DNA of 58,529 bases from Bacteroidales bacterium (GTDB lineage Bacteria > Bacteroidota > Bacteroidia > Bacteroidales > UBA1402). The translations under genes were made by a program, and so were the position numbers. Location of the stretch: assembly GCA_028709215.1 (NCBI GenBank), contig JAQVXI010000009.1:1-58529 (forward strand), given 5' to 3'. Of the stretch, positions 27,478 through 37,170 are shown one piece after another; the first letter of the stretch is position 1, and every line of letters begins with the position of its first letter. The notes beneath the pieces were generated by a model. The model was not told where the DNA came from, did not search any database, and was given only the letters and a program-made list of their open reading frames with translations.

Positions 27478-30400
27478 ATGAATCGACTCGGCTTTTTTTT
27501 CGTTCTTTTTTTACTAAGTCTGCGTCTATTGGGGGTAGAAAATGTAAAATTTACCCATTACTCTTCGGATGACGGGCTTTCTCAAAATCACGTTTTGGAC
27601 ATCATTCAAGACAGCAAGGGTTTTATGTGGTTTGCGACTTGGGATGGACTCAATAAGTTTGACGGCAAAAGTTTTCGTGTTTTTAAAGGCCGTCCCGGAG
27701 ATCCCAATGGGTTTACCAATAATCGCTTGAACAGCATACAGGAAGACGCGTTTGGCCATATTTGGATTCTTTCAAACGATCATCAGGTGTATCGTTTCAA
27801 TATTGAGACCGAACAGTTCACCCGATTGTCACAACGAAAGCATGCTTCCTGGCCAGTCATCGATCAGCCCATCAACGACATTCTTCTGTTGTCTGAAAAG
27901 GAGACCTATTTGTTGGCTTCCAACGGGTGTTATCGAATCATTTTAAACGATGATGGAAGTATGCAAGCCCCTGTGTGGATGAGCCGAGAAAATGGACTTT
28001 TGGCCGGAGACCAAATCCGTTCGATCCACTTGGATGCACAATCCGGTATTTGGTTTTTGAGCAATAACGGATTAACGTATTGCAAACCGGGTTCAAATCG
28101 TCATCAACATTATTTTTATCAGGAAGAAAATTCAACGGCCTTTTCCGTATCCTTACAGATTGGCGACCGGATCGCTTTCGGTACGGATCAGGGCGTACTG
28201 TGGATTTGGGTTCCCGAAACCGAGAGTTTTCAAACGGCGACGTTTCAGAGCAACGCCGCAATTACCGGATTGAACCGATTGTCGGATAGTCGGGTGTTGA
28301 TGAGTACGCTGGGTGATGGCTTATACGTATTGAACAATCAATTACAACGGGTGGAGCATCATCGGGTGGAACATCAGCCGATGTTGGTCAACAACCGTAT
28401 TTTATCCATGCAAGTCGATCAATTCGAACATGTATGGCTTGAGGTTGAAGCACACGGTGTGGTGTGGTACGATCCTGAAAACTCGGTGTTTAAGCATTTT
28501 CAACCAAAAAGTGACGAACAATTTAGTTTGGCTTCGGTTCAGCCCAATTTTTTTGTGGTAGATGATCGCCTGTCTGGGCGCGTTTGGGTACACCCCAGAT
28601 TGGGCGGTTTTTCGGAATTTGATGTTGCAACAGAAACCTTGCGGCCCTTTTATAACGATCCGGATGATCCCAATCGTCTGTTCTATAATACAATGCATGA
28701 CGCTGTGGTTGATTCGGACGGTAATCTTTGGTTGAGTACGCGTTCGTCCGGCATTGAGAAATGTACGTTTATTCAGAATGATTTTGATTTTCAATTGGTA
28801 AAGTCCCTGGTACGACAGTCCGGAGGAGCAGAGGTACGAACGCTCTATGAGGATCGATTTCGTCGATTGTGGATTACGACCAAGGAAGGAATGATCGAAT
28901 TGAGGGATTCAAGCAATCAGGTGCTCGGATATTTGGACAGCGAGGGTGTACTTGTACCCAATCCGTTGCTTACTCAATTGTCGGTATATGATATGTTGGA
29001 AGACTCAAAAGGACGATTTTGGTTGGCCTGTAAAGGAGCCGGCATTGTGGTTCTTGAATACGAAGAAGATGATTTAAGTCAATGTCGTATCACGCGTTTA
29101 AGTGAATTGAAGGATTTGACCCAACGTCCCAATTCGAATAATTTCTATGCGCTGCTTGAAGATACCAAGGGGCGTATTTGGGCAGGTAGTTATGGTGGAG
29201 GTTTGCATTTGATTGAAGAGCAGAATGGATCGTTTGAGGTGAGCCATCCCGGAAAAGGTTTGGAGCAGTATCCGTACGACAACTGTCGGCACATTCGATA
29301 CTTGGCACAGGACAAACAAGGTCTCATCTGGGCATGTACAACAAACGGTTTGGTTGCCTTTGATGGAACGATGAGCAAAGCCGCATCCCTCTCGTTTTAT
29401 GAGTATCGAAAGGATGGTTCGGATCCGAAGAGTTTGCGTACCAATGATGTGCATGTGTTGCTTCCCGATGAACAGGGTCATCGATGGATCGGGACGTTTG
29501 GTGGGGGCTTAAACCGATTGGATGCTTCGTTCCGTCTTGGACAGAAGGCCGAGTTTACGGCCTATACCCAACGGGAAGGTATGCCGAGTGATATTGTCCT
29601 TGACATGGCCTTTGATCACGAGAATGGCATGTGGATGCTTTCTGAAAGCAGCTTAACACGCTTCGATCGAAACGAAGGAAACATTGAAGTTTTTAATCGG
29701 AATTTCGGCCTGGGTCCTGTCACCTTTGCAGAGTCTGCCTTGTGTGTATTGAGCAATCAGCGGCTCTGTGCCGGTACAACCAACGGGTTTTATCGTTTTG
29801 ACCCACTGGGGATGAAGCCTGTAAGTAAGAAGACGGTATTGAAGTTTACGAATCTGTATCTATTCAACGAGATTGTAGAAGTGGGCTCGGAACATTCGCC
29901 ATTGACGCAGTCTTTGGAGAATACCGAAGCGTTGATTTTTTCGCACAATCAATCTGTTTTTACCCTTGAGTTTGCGGCTTTGGATTACCGTGCACCGGAA
30001 AATATTCAGTATGCGTATCGACTGGATCCGGTGGATCAGAATTGGATCAATGCGCACAAGCGAAACAGTGTAACGTATACCAATCTTGCACCCGGTACGT
30101 ATGTGTTTCGGGTTCGTTCAACCAACAGCGAGGGGGTATGGATGGACAACGAACGCAGCATACACATCGAGGTGAAGCCTGGGTTCTGGAATACCGGATG
30201 GGCGTTATTTTTATACTTATTTGTAGGACTTGTCATTTTTGGCGCTGCTCTATACTTTTTTACGACCATTTACAAATTACGGACAGAGGTTGTGGTTGAG
30301 CAAAAAGTGTCGGATTTAAAAATGCGTTTCTTTACGGATATGTCTCACGAATTGCGAACCCCTTTGACGTTGATTGGCGGACCAGTGGAGCATGTTTTGA

Positions 30401-31875
30401 AAGATCCACGGCTCGATGATGAGATAAGAGAGGAGTTGAATATTGTACAACGCAACATCGATCGCATGATGCGCATCATCAATCAATTGTTGGATTTCCG
30501 CAAGGTGCAGGATCAAAAAATGCAATTGGCAGTCGAGGAGATGGATATTGGTGTGCTTACGGAAAAAATCGCCTGCAATTTTAAAGCAAATGCGGTCGAA
30601 CGCGGGATTGACTTTGCGGTGCACAACCAAGGCAATGGCGTTTGTGTCTTTTTGGACAAGGAAAAATACGACACCATCGTCTACAACCTGTTATCCAACG
30701 CTTTTAAGTTTACACCCGGCGGGAAAAAAGTCGACGTCTTTATTCAGGCAGAGGCGGACGGGGTGGTTCTGCGTATTTCCGATGAAGGGACCGGGATATC
30801 CAAAGAGAAGTTGAGCCGTATTTTTGAACGATTTTTTACCGGTTCTGAAGGTCACGTTGGATCGGGTACCGGAATCGGTTTGAATCTGGTGAAAGAATTG
30901 GTGGACATGCATGGAGCAACCATTCAGGTACAAAGTCAGGAAGGGAAAGGGACGCAGTTTGAATTGCGTTTTCAGTTGGGTTCCCAGCATTTCGAGGGAC
31001 GCAGCGACGTGATCATGCTTTCTGAGCCCAATATGACCAATCTCGTCAGTGATGAACGCTTGGCGGCTCCCACTGAGTCCGCTTTTGAGTTGAATATGGA
31101 ACACCAGCCCTTGCTGTTGGTGGTCGAGGATCACGCTGAATTGCGACAGTTTTTATCTACGGTTTTATCCAAGCGCTATCGTGTTGCTGAGGCAAGCGAT
31201 GGACAAATGGCCTGGAACATGATGCGAAGCCTGATGCCGGATTTTGTGATTTCGGATTATATGATGCCGGGATTGGATGGATTGGAGTTGACTAAACGCA
31301 TCAAAATGGATGAGCAGACGTGTCACATCCCTGTAATCATGCTTACTGCAAAGACGGATTTGGAATCCAAAATGCTGAGTGTCCAGAGTGGTGTGGATGA
31401 TTTTATCACGAAGCCATTCAGCTCGGCCTATCTGGAAGCCCGGATTGAAAATATTTTTATGCAACGCGGCATTCTACAGGAAAAATTCCGTCAGGATTTG
31501 TTTTCCATAAAAAACCCCGGAAGCAATGCGTCCAATCTTCAATCGCAAGATGCTGCCTTTTTAAAGAAGTTGATGGATTTTATGGAAGAAAACATTTCAA
31601 ACAGCGATCTAACCGTTGAGATGTTGGTTTCCATGGCAGGAATGGGACGAACGGTCTTCTTCAATAAGATTAAAGGTTTGTTGGGCATTTCTCCCATCGA
31701 ATTCATCAAAGAATCCCGCATCAAACGTGCCGCTCAGTTACTCGAAACGGGACAGTACAACGTTTCTGAAGTCAGTTTTCAAATTGGCATGAATGATGCG
31801 CGTTACTTTAGTAAGTGTTTCAAACAGAAGTACGGTATGACGCCGACCGAATTTAAGAATAAATCCATAAAATAA
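27478..31875 (+). CDS. Hybrid two-component system regulator (HTCS), pectin-linked
   Basis: A 1465-residue sensor-regulator built like the one at 11268-15713. It has a signal anchor (MNRLGFFFVLFLLSLRLLG), propeller repeats (WFATWDGLNKFDG and others), a Y_Y_Y domain, and a transmembrane helix (about 906-933). His957 lies in DMSHELRTPL, and the ATPase domain has NLLSNAFKF and GTGIGLNLVKEL. The receiver has Asp1260 in DFVISDYMMPG, followed by an AraC-type DNA-binding end. All catalytic residues are present. It lies between pectinesterase (85 bp upstream) and polygalacturonase (10 bp downstream), so it probably senses a pectin oligosaccharide and drives these genes. A near -7 box (GATTTTTG, 27443-27450) lies 27 bp upstream. 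The kinase-to-AraC half closely resembles the first HTCS, suggesting paralogy. Confidence 0.96.
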   Translation: MNRLGFFFVLFLLSLRLLGVENVKFTHYSSDDGLSQNHVLDIIQDSKGFMWFATWDGLNKFDGKSFRVFKGRPGDPNGFTNNRLNSIQEDAFGHIWILSNDHQVYRFNIETEQFTRLSQRKHASWPVIDQPINDILLLSEKETYLLASNGCYRIILNDDGSMQAPVWMSRENGLLAGDQIRSIHLDAQSGIWFLSNNGLTYCKPGSNRHQHYFYQEENSTAFSVSLQIGDRIAFGTDQGVLWIWVPETESFQTATFQSNAAITGLNRLSDSRVLMSTLGDGLYVLNNQLQRVEHHRVEHQPMLVNNRILSMQVDQFEHVWLEVEAHGVVWYDPENSVFKHFQPKSDEQFSLASVQPNFFVVDDRLSGRVWVHPRLGGFSEFDVATETLRPFYNDPDDPNRLFYNTMHDAVVDSDGNLWLSTRSSGIEKCTFIQNDFDFQLVKSLVRQSGGAEVRTLYEDRFRRLWITTKEGMIELRDSSNQVLGYLDSEGVLVPNPLLTQLSVYDMLEDSKGRFWLACKGAGIVVLEYEEDDLSQCRITRLSELKDLTQRPNSNNFYALLEDTKGRIWAGSYGGGLHLIEEQNGSFEVSHPGKGLEQYPYDNCRHIRYLAQDKQGLIWACTTNGLVAFDGTMSKAASLSFYEYRKDGSDPKSLRTNDVHVLLPDEQGHRWIGTFGGGLNRLDASFRLGQKAEFTAYTQREGMPSDIVLDMAFDHENGMWMLSESSLTRFDRNEGNIEVFNRNFGLGPVTFAESALCVLSNQRLCAGTTNGFYRFDPLGMKPVSKKTVLKFTNLYLFNEIVEVGSEHSPLTQSLENTEALIFSHNQSVFTLEFAALDYRAPENIQYAYRLDPVDQNWINAHKRNSVTYTNLAPGTYVFRVRSTNSEGVWMDNERSIHIEVKPGFWNTGWALFLYLFVGLVIFGAALYFFTTIYKLRTEVVVEQKVSDLKMRFFTDMSHELRTPLTLIGGPVEHVLKDPRLDDEIREELNIVQRNIDRMMRIINQLLDFRKVQDQKMQLAVEEMDIGVLTEKIACNFKANAVERGIDFAVHNQGNGVCVFLDKEKYDTIVYNLLSNAFKFTPGGKKVDVFIQAEADGVVLRISDEGTGISKEKLSRIFERFFTGSEGHVGSGTGIGLNLVKELVDMHGATIQVQSQEGKGTQFELRFQLGSQHFEGRSDVIMLSEPNMTNLVSDERLAAPTESAFELNMEHQPLLLVVEDHAELRQFLSTVLSKRYRVAEASDGQMAWNMMRSLMPDFVISDYMMPGLDGLELTKRIKMDEQTCHIPVIMLTAKTDLESKMLSVQSGVDDFITKPFSSAYLEARIENIFMQRGILQEKFRQDLFSIKNPGSNASNLQSQDAAFLKKLMDFMEENISNSDLTVEMLVSMAGMGRTVFFNKIKGLLGISPIEFIKESRIKRAAQLLETGQYNVSEVSFQIGMNDARYFSKCFKQKYGMTPTEFKNKSIK

Positions 31876-31885
31876 AACCAACAAT

Positions 31886-33289
31886 ATGAAACAAGTGGCT
31901 CTGGCTCTGATTACGTTGCTTATTGCATCGTGTGCTAAAACCCTAACCTCAGAAGAACAAGCCTGGAAACAGGCGGAAGAAGTATTAAAACACATTCAAG
32001 AACCTGTTTTTCCAGAACTACGCATTTCTGTTCTGGAGTATGGCGTGGTTGAGGGCATAGAAGATTATTCCAATCAAGGGATTAATCAGGCCATTTTAGC
32101 CTGTTCGGAACAAGGTGGAGGTACGGTGGTGATTCCAACCGGTGTGTTCTATACGGGGCCAATCACCATGCAAAGCAACGTCTGCCTGCACTTGGAAGAC
32201 AGTGCGATCTTGCGGTTTTCTACCCATCCTTCTGATTACGAACCTTTTGTTTTGAGTCGCTGGGAAGGTTGGGATTGCATCAATTTTAAACCACTTATTT
32301 ATGGTTACAAATTGGAGAACGTAGCCATTACGGGCAACGGAATTTTGGATGGTCAGGCATCCGATGAGAATTGGTGGCCTTGGAAAAGCCGACCGGAGTA
32401 TGGTTGGAAACCAGGCATGATCTCGCAGGAATGGAATGGTGAGAACGTAGCCGGTCGCAACCGTTTGGCTCAAATGGAGGCCGATGAATGGCCCATTGAG
32501 GAACGTATCATGACACAGGAAGACCGCTTAAGACCGCCCTTTATCCAGTTTTATTCCTGCAAAAACGTCCTTATATCGGATGTGACCATCGAGCGTGCTC
32601 CGTTTTGGCTCATTCATCCCTTGTTGAGTGAAAACATCATTGTGCGTGGTGTTACCATGGAGAGTCACGGTCCCAACAACGACGGTTGTGATCCCGAATC
32701 GTGTAAAAATGTGTTGATAGAGGATTGTTTCTTCAATACCGGAGACGATTGCATTGCCATTAAGTCAGGAAGAAACAACGATGGACGTCGTTGGAACATC
32801 CCCAGTGAAAACATCATTGTGCGCAATTGTACGATGAAAAATGGTCACGGTGGTGTGGTTATTGGGAGTGAAATAACGGGTGGATGTCGCAATGTTTGGG
32901 CAGAAAACTGCACGATGGATAGTCCTGAACTGGATCGTGTGCTGCGCATTAAGTCCAATGCCATTCGTGGTGGCATCATCGAAAACGTATATATGCGAAA
33001 TATAGAAGTTGGGGAATGCAAGGAAGCGATTTTCCGTGTGGAAATGAAGTATGAGAAAGTGATGGAAGGTCCTCATATGCCGGAAATTCGCAACGTCTAT
33101 TTGACCAACGTTCGTTCGAACAAAAGTCGTTATGGCGTATGGATCGACGGATTTGAGGAAGTCATCAGTGTATGGAACGTTCAAGTTAGGGATTGCGCGT
33201 TTAACAACGTGGACAAAGGCAACCTCATTGTCGGTGCAGAAGCGGTGTCTTTTGAGCAAGTTTATATCAATGGTTCAATGATCGAATAA
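31886..33289 (+). CDS. GH28 polygalacturonase, lipoprotein
   Basis: A 467-residue inverting hydrolase of homogalacturonan. It has a lipoprotein signal, MKQVALALITLLIASC, with the lipid cysteine at 16, so it is membrane-anchored. The following residues (AKTLTS) lack the acidic surface-export pattern, suggesting a periplasmic-facing anchor. The beta-helix shows the full GH28 active site: Asp266 in NNDGCDP, Asp287-Asp288 in GDDCIAIKSG, His321 in GHGGVVIGS, and Arg354/Lys356 in RIK. The insert GWKPGMISQEWNGENVAGRN is seen in Bacteroidota members; exo-action is likely but unproven. It is 10 bp after the HTCS and 9 bp before the transporter, so probably one operon. Confidence 0.95.
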   Translation: MKQVALALITLLIASCAKTLTSEEQAWKQAEEVLKHIQEPVFPELRISVLEYGVVEGIEDYSNQGINQAILACSEQGGGTVVIPTGVFYTGPITMQSNVCLHLEDSAILRFSTHPSDYEPFVLSRWEGWDCINFKPLIYGYKLENVAITGNGILDGQASDENWWPWKSRPEYGWKPGMISQEWNGENVAGRNRLAQMEADEWPIEERIMTQEDRLRPPFIQFYSCKNVLISDVTIERAPFWLIHPLLSENIIVRGVTMESHGPNNDGCDPESCKNVLIEDCFFNTGDDCIAIKSGRNNDGRRWNIPSENIIVRNCTMKNGHGGVVIGSEITGGCRNVWAENCTMDSPELDRVLRIKSNAIRGGIIENVYMRNIEVGECKEAIFRVEMKYEKVMEGPHMPEIRNVYLTNVRSNKSRYGVWIDGFEEVISVWNVQVRDCAFNNVDKGNLIVGAEAVSFEQVYINGSMIE

Positions 33290-33298
33290 AAAAATACA

Positions 33299-35293
33299 AT
33301 GGAAGATAAAAATCCAATCGGCTTGCCCGAAAATGCATATCGGGAACTGAAACCCGGAGAAACGTATGAACCGATTCTCTCATCAACCTCCAATCCTCCT
33401 GAAGCAACTCCGTATTCGGTTACTTGGGGTTTGTTGATGGCCGTCCTATTTTCTGCCGCAGCTGCTTATTTGGGGCTGAAGGTCGGTCAGGTCTTTGAAG
33501 CCGCCATTCCCATTGCCATTTTGGCTGTTGGAATGTCGACTGCAGGAAAACGAAAGAATGCACTGGGCGAGAATGTAATGATTCAATCAATCGGTGCCAG
33601 TTCGGGGGTGATTGTGGCCGGCGCCATATTTACGTTGCCGGCCTTGTACATATTGCAGGAAAAGTATCCGGAAATGACGGTCAACTTTGTGCAGGTCTTT
33701 ATGAGCTCTCTGTTGGGTGGTATTTTGGGTATTTTGTTTTTAATCCCCTTTAGAAAGTATTTTGTAAAGGAAATGCATGGCAAGTATCCCTTCCCGGAAG
33801 CAACGGCCACCACGCAGGTCTTGGTTTCCGGAGCAAAAGGCGGCAGTCAGGCAAAGCCTTTGTTAATCGCCGGACTTGTGGGTGGTTTGTATGATTTTGT
33901 TGTTGCCACATTCGGGCTTTGGAGTGAGAACTTTACCTCACGCATTCTACCCTTGGGTGAAATGATTGCGGATAAATTTAAGGTCGTTTTTAAGATCAAT
34001 ACCGGCGCTGCCGTTTTGGGGCTTGGTTACATCGTGGGGCTGAAATATGCGGCCATTATTTGTGCGGGCTCCGTCCTGGTTTGGTGGTTGTTTGTTCCGA
34101 TACTGGGTTTGCTTTCGGATACTACGCTTCAGTTTCTTAATCCTGCCATTGTGGATTCTGCGCAAGGAATGGCTCCGGAGCATCTGTTTAGTAATTATGC
34201 ACGTCATATAGGAATCGGTGGCATTGCCATGGCCGGAATTATCGGCATCATTCGCTCTTGGAGCATCATCAAAGCGGCCGTGGGTTTGGCCTCGAAGGAA
34301 CTTAAAGGTGGCGTGCCCGGAGAGAAGCGGGTAGACGAACGCACACAACGTGACATACCCATGAAGATCATCGCCGTTGGTGTGATTTTAAGTTTGATTG
34401 TGGTCTTTGCCTTTTTCTATTTTGGTGTCATGCATTTTAACTTGCTGCATGCCGTCGTTGGCATACTGGTGGTTGGTATCATCGCGTTTTTGTTTACGAC
34501 GGTTGCCGCCAATGCCATTGCCATTGTGGGAACCAATCCGGTATCCGGTATGACCCTAATGACATTGATTCTAGCTTCGGTCATCATGGTGGCCGTTGGG
34601 TTGAAAGGTTCCGGAGGGATCGTTTCTGCTTTGGTGATGGGGGGTGTGGTTTGTACGGCACTTTCTATGGCCGGTGGTTTCATTACGGATTTGAAAATCG
34701 GGTATTGGCTGGGAAGTACGCCGGCTGTCCAGGAAAAATGGAAATTTTTGGGCACGTTGGTTTCGGCTGCGACGGTGGGTGGCGTCTTGATTATTCTGAA
34801 TAAAACGTATGGATTTGTCGGAGAGAATGCCTTGGTGGCTCCTCAAGCCAATGCGATGGCAGCCGTCATTGATCCCTTGATGTCGGGCACTTCTGCACCC
34901 TGGTGGTTGTATGCGTTTGGGGCTGTGCTGGCCATTGTGCTTACGTTTTTTAAGATACCTGCGTTGGCTTTTGCACTGGGAATGTTTATTCCCCTGGAGT
35001 TAAACTTGCCCTTGTTGGTGGGTGGCTTGATCCAATGGTATGTGACCACGCGTTCGGCGGATTCCAATGTAAACGAACGCCGAGGAGAATTTGGAACCCT
35101 GTTGGCCTCCGGCTTTATCGCGGGAGGAGCATTGATGGGAGTGGTGAGTGCGGCCATTCGTTTTGCCGGTGTCAATTGGACCCAACATGCCTGGATGGAA
35201 AGCAACGGAGGTCAATGGGCCTCTTTGGCCGCCTATTTATTGCTCATCGGTTTTCTTGTTCGATACGTATTGAAACAGGAACGGAAAAGCTAG
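33299..35293 (+). CDS. OPT family transporter (oligopeptide/YSL superfamily)
   Basis: A 664-residue inner-membrane protein with about 15 hydrophobic helices. The start TPYSVTWGLLMAVLFSAAAAYLGLK-type segment, ASSGVIVAGAIF and KYPFPEATATTQVL (about 158-171) fit the bacterial OPT group. These proteins move small peptides or metal chelates with protons. The location 9 bp after a polygalacturonase is unusual for an OPT protein and raises the question of a different cargo, though chance clustering is possible. The downstream gene is convergent, 13 bp away. Substrate unknown. Confidence 0.9.
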   Translation: MEDKNPIGLPENAYRELKPGETYEPILSSTSNPPEATPYSVTWGLLMAVLFSAAAAYLGLKVGQVFEAAIPIAILAVGMSTAGKRKNALGENVMIQSIGASSGVIVAGAIFTLPALYILQEKYPEMTVNFVQVFMSSLLGGILGILFLIPFRKYFVKEMHGKYPFPEATATTQVLVSGAKGGSQAKPLLIAGLVGGLYDFVVATFGLWSENFTSRILPLGEMIADKFKVVFKINTGAAVLGLGYIVGLKYAAIICAGSVLVWWLFVPILGLLSDTTLQFLNPAIVDSAQGMAPEHLFSNYARHIGIGGIAMAGIIGIIRSWSIIKAAVGLASKELKGGVPGEKRVDERTQRDIPMKIIAVGVILSLIVVFAFFYFGVMHFNLLHAVVGILVVGIIAFLFTTVAANAIAIVGTNPVSGMTLMTLILASVIMVAVGLKGSGGIVSALVMGGVVCTALSMAGGFITDLKIGYWLGSTPAVQEKWKFLGTLVSAATVGGVLIILNKTYGFVGENALVAPQANAMAAVIDPLMSGTSAPWWLYAFGAVLAIVLTFFKIPALAFALGMFIPLELNLPLLVGGLIQWYVTTRSADSNVNERRGEFGTLLASGFIAGGALMGVVSAAIRFAGVNWTQHAWMESNGGQWASLAAYLLLIGFLVRYVLKQERKS

Positions 35294-35306
35294 TGGCTGA
35301 ATCTCC

Positions 35307-36569
35307 TTACGGATTGAGTGTTGGTGTACAGGTTTGTTCATTCTTTCGCCATTGTGTTGGACTGTAGGTTGTTGCTTGGATAAATGCCCTACTGAAGACC
35401 GATGGCGAGCTGAAACCGGATAATTCCGCAATGTGCGCAATGCTCAATTCGGGGCGGGATATCAATAGTCGCTTACTTTCTTCGATGCGATGCCGCATCA
35501 CATACTGATAGAACGTTTCACCAAAACCCTCGTTGAATACGCGCGAAAGATAGCTTCGATTGAGTGGTACGATATCCATCACATCGGTTAGCTTGAGATC
35601 CTTTCGCAAATAAGGTTTGTCGATTTGCATCCATTTTTCCACCTTGACCTTGTATTCGGGGAGTTTATGAGCCAGTAACGTAGACGGATAAGATTCCTGA
35701 ACCGTAGGGTTTGTTTCGATCGATTCCAATGCAACATCCATTCCTGCCTTAAAATAGCCTTCCGGATAGGGATTTTTCTGAAATAATACACGATAGAAGC
35801 CATAGATAAAAAAGAGTAGGAAAATGATGTTGTGCATGAGAACACTTCGAACATCGTTGCTAAAAACCACAACCAGGCTGGAGAGTGTAAAGACAAAATT
35901 GCTGAAAATATAGTCGTCCAGCCATCTGACATCGATTTCCTCCATGGATGCGTAGTTGTTTTCGCACCAACTTTTGTACTGACTCCTGTATCGGAGCATG
36001 ATTATTAGTCCGAAGATGGGATACATAAGAATAAGCAACGAGACCCACACACCCATACTCCAAAATTGACGGCCAAAGGCGGTTCGATTTTCTATAATAG
36101 GAATGGATGCATCCTGAATGTAAACCACAAGCAGATACATGCCGGGAATCAAAAAGGTTGGAAGAAACAAACGCATGGCACGTCCAAACGTAAGCCAACC
36201 GGGACGATACGCTTCAATGGGGTACAGAAGAAACATAAAAGCGGACATGCTTCCGTAAACCAACATGGGTAGGGATAAGAATTTGTATTCTACAACACCG
36301 GCATAGCCTTCGGTCAGTCCTCTAAACAGGGAAATAAAATTGGTTATACCGACCATGAGCATGATGCTGGCAAATAAGATACGAGCGCGTCCTCCGTTGC
36401 TGCGCTTGAATAAAACAAGCGAACCTCCCAGGCAGAGGAAACAAAGTATAGAAATCACGGACCATCGAATGGATCGAAAGACATCCAGTGAAAGCCGCAT
36501 GGATAAGAAGTTTCCGAGAACGACAAGAATCAGTACAAAACTGTAGAGCAGCAATCGTTTATTAGGCAT
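35307..36569 (-). CDS. Membrane-anchored AraC-family transcriptional regulator
   Basis: A 420-residue protein with about seven transmembrane helices in the first 245 residues, then a linker. The C-terminal AraC-type helix-turn-helix pair (about 310-410) includes LKLTDVMDIVPLNRSYLSRVFNEG and IAHIAELSGFSSPSVFSRAF. Such 7TM-AraC proteins probably couple a membrane signal to DNA binding; ligand unknown. The start is ATG 36567-36569; a longer reading begins at a TTG inside the -7 box TATCTTTG and is rejected. It is convergent with the OPT gene and divergent from the small lipoprotein gene, so those are the obvious candidate targets. Confidence 0.86.
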   Translation of the reverse strand: MPNKRLLLYSFVLILVVLGNFLSMRLSLDVFRSIRWSVISILCFLCLGGSLVLFKRSNGGRARILFASIMLMVGITNFISLFRGLTEGYAGVVEYKFLSLPMLVYGSMSAFMFLLYPIEAYRPGWLTFGRAMRLFLPTFLIPGMYLLVVYIQDASIPIIENRTAFGRQFWSMGVWVSLLILMYPIFGLIIMLRYRSQYKSWCENNYASMEEIDVRWLDDYIFSNFVFTLSSLVVVFSNDVRSVLMHNIIFLLFFIYGFYRVLFQKNPYPEGYFKAGMDVALESIETNPTVQESYPSTLLAHKLPEYKVKVEKWMQIDKPYLRKDLKLTDVMDIVPLNRSYLSRVFNEGFGETFYQYVMRHRIEESKRLLISRPELSIAHIAELSGFSSPSVFSRAFIQATTYSPTQWRKNEQTCTPTLNP

Positions 36570-36593
36570 CGTTGATGGGCATTTATTAGCGCA

Positions 36594-36601
36594 CAAAGAT
36601 A
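36594..36601 (-). promoter_or_regulatory. -7 box for the AraC-family gene (TATCTTTG)
   Basis: Exact consensus on the minus strand (CAAAGATA on plus), giving a leader of about 18 nt before the ATG at 36569. No clear -33 at 19-21 bp. Confidence 0.6.
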
Positions 36602-36657
36602 TGGATTATTTGTTTTTACCGAGTGCAAAGAACCATTTACGGGATGCAAAGTTTCGA

Positions 36658-36690
36658 CTTGGAATCGGTTTTGGAAATCCTGTACCTTTG
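36658..36690 (+). promoter_or_regulatory. Promoter for the small lipoprotein gene, CTTG-N21-TACCTTTG
   Basis: The -7 box TACCTTTG at 36683-36690 is an exact match, with CTTG at 36658-36661. The predicted leader to the ATG at 36790 is about 94 nt and contains a 14-codon open frame. Confidence 0.6.
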
Positions 36691-36700
36691 CCTTGTGTTT

Positions 36701-36745
36701 ATGAGCGCTGTTGCAATTCCCTTTGAAACGTTGGGTGCTCAGTAA
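36701..36745 (+). other. Possible 14-residue leader peptide ORF
   Basis: ATG AGC GCT ... CAG TAA encodes MSAVAIPFETLGAQ and begins about 5 nt after the predicted transcription start. It ends 44 bp before the lipoprotein ATG. It could be a leader peptide, but a frame this short can arise by chance and no attenuator hairpin is visible. Confidence 0.2.
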
Positions 36746-36789
36746 ACATAAATAAATCAAAAACGTACTCGATTTTAAAAACAGTAAAA

Positions 36790-37149
36790 ATGAAAAACGC
36801 GTCTTTTGTTGTGTTGGCGGTTGTGCTCACGTTGGGCGTATTTGCCAGTTGTAGTAAGGAGGATGAAAACGGTGGAAAATCGGTCCCGGAATGGGCCATT
36901 GGTGAATGGTATGCACCCAAATATCCGACCAATCCGGAATTGGGATTGTGGACAACCCCCACCGCTGTAATTACAGCCAGTCAAATCGATTACTCGGGCA
37001 CAAAGCTCCCCTGTACACGGGTGGGAGACGAAGAGGTGGTTTTTGGAACAGATACAAATATAAAGATTCTAAAAAGCCAGAACGAGGGAGAAATTATTTT
37101 GGAGTCGTACGGTGACAGAGGCAAACTCTATGCTAAGGAGGCACATTGA
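36790..37149 (+). CDS. Small lipoprotein of unknown function, likely surface-exposed
   Basis: A 119-residue protein with a lipoprotein signal peptide, MKNASFVVLAVVLTLGVFASC, with the lipid cysteine at position 21. The residues after the cysteine, SKEDEN, resemble the lipoprotein export signal (lysine then acidic residues) described for surface lipoproteins of Bacteroidota, so it may face outward. The mature part is short, with EWAIGEWYAPKYP, no recognised domain and one further cysteine. It might be a small beta-rich domain of the lipocalin-like kind; this is a guess. It has its own promoter and ends at a strong hairpin, so it is monocistronic and divergent from the AraC-type regulator. Confidence 0.75.
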   Translation: MKNASFVVLAVVLTLGVFASCSKEDENGGKSVPEWAIGEWYAPKYPTNPELGLWTTPTAVITASQIDYSGTKLPCTRVGDEEVVFGTDTNIKILKSQNEGEIILESYGDRGKLYAKEAH

Positions 37150-37170
37150 TTCATCTGTTGCTTGTACGGG

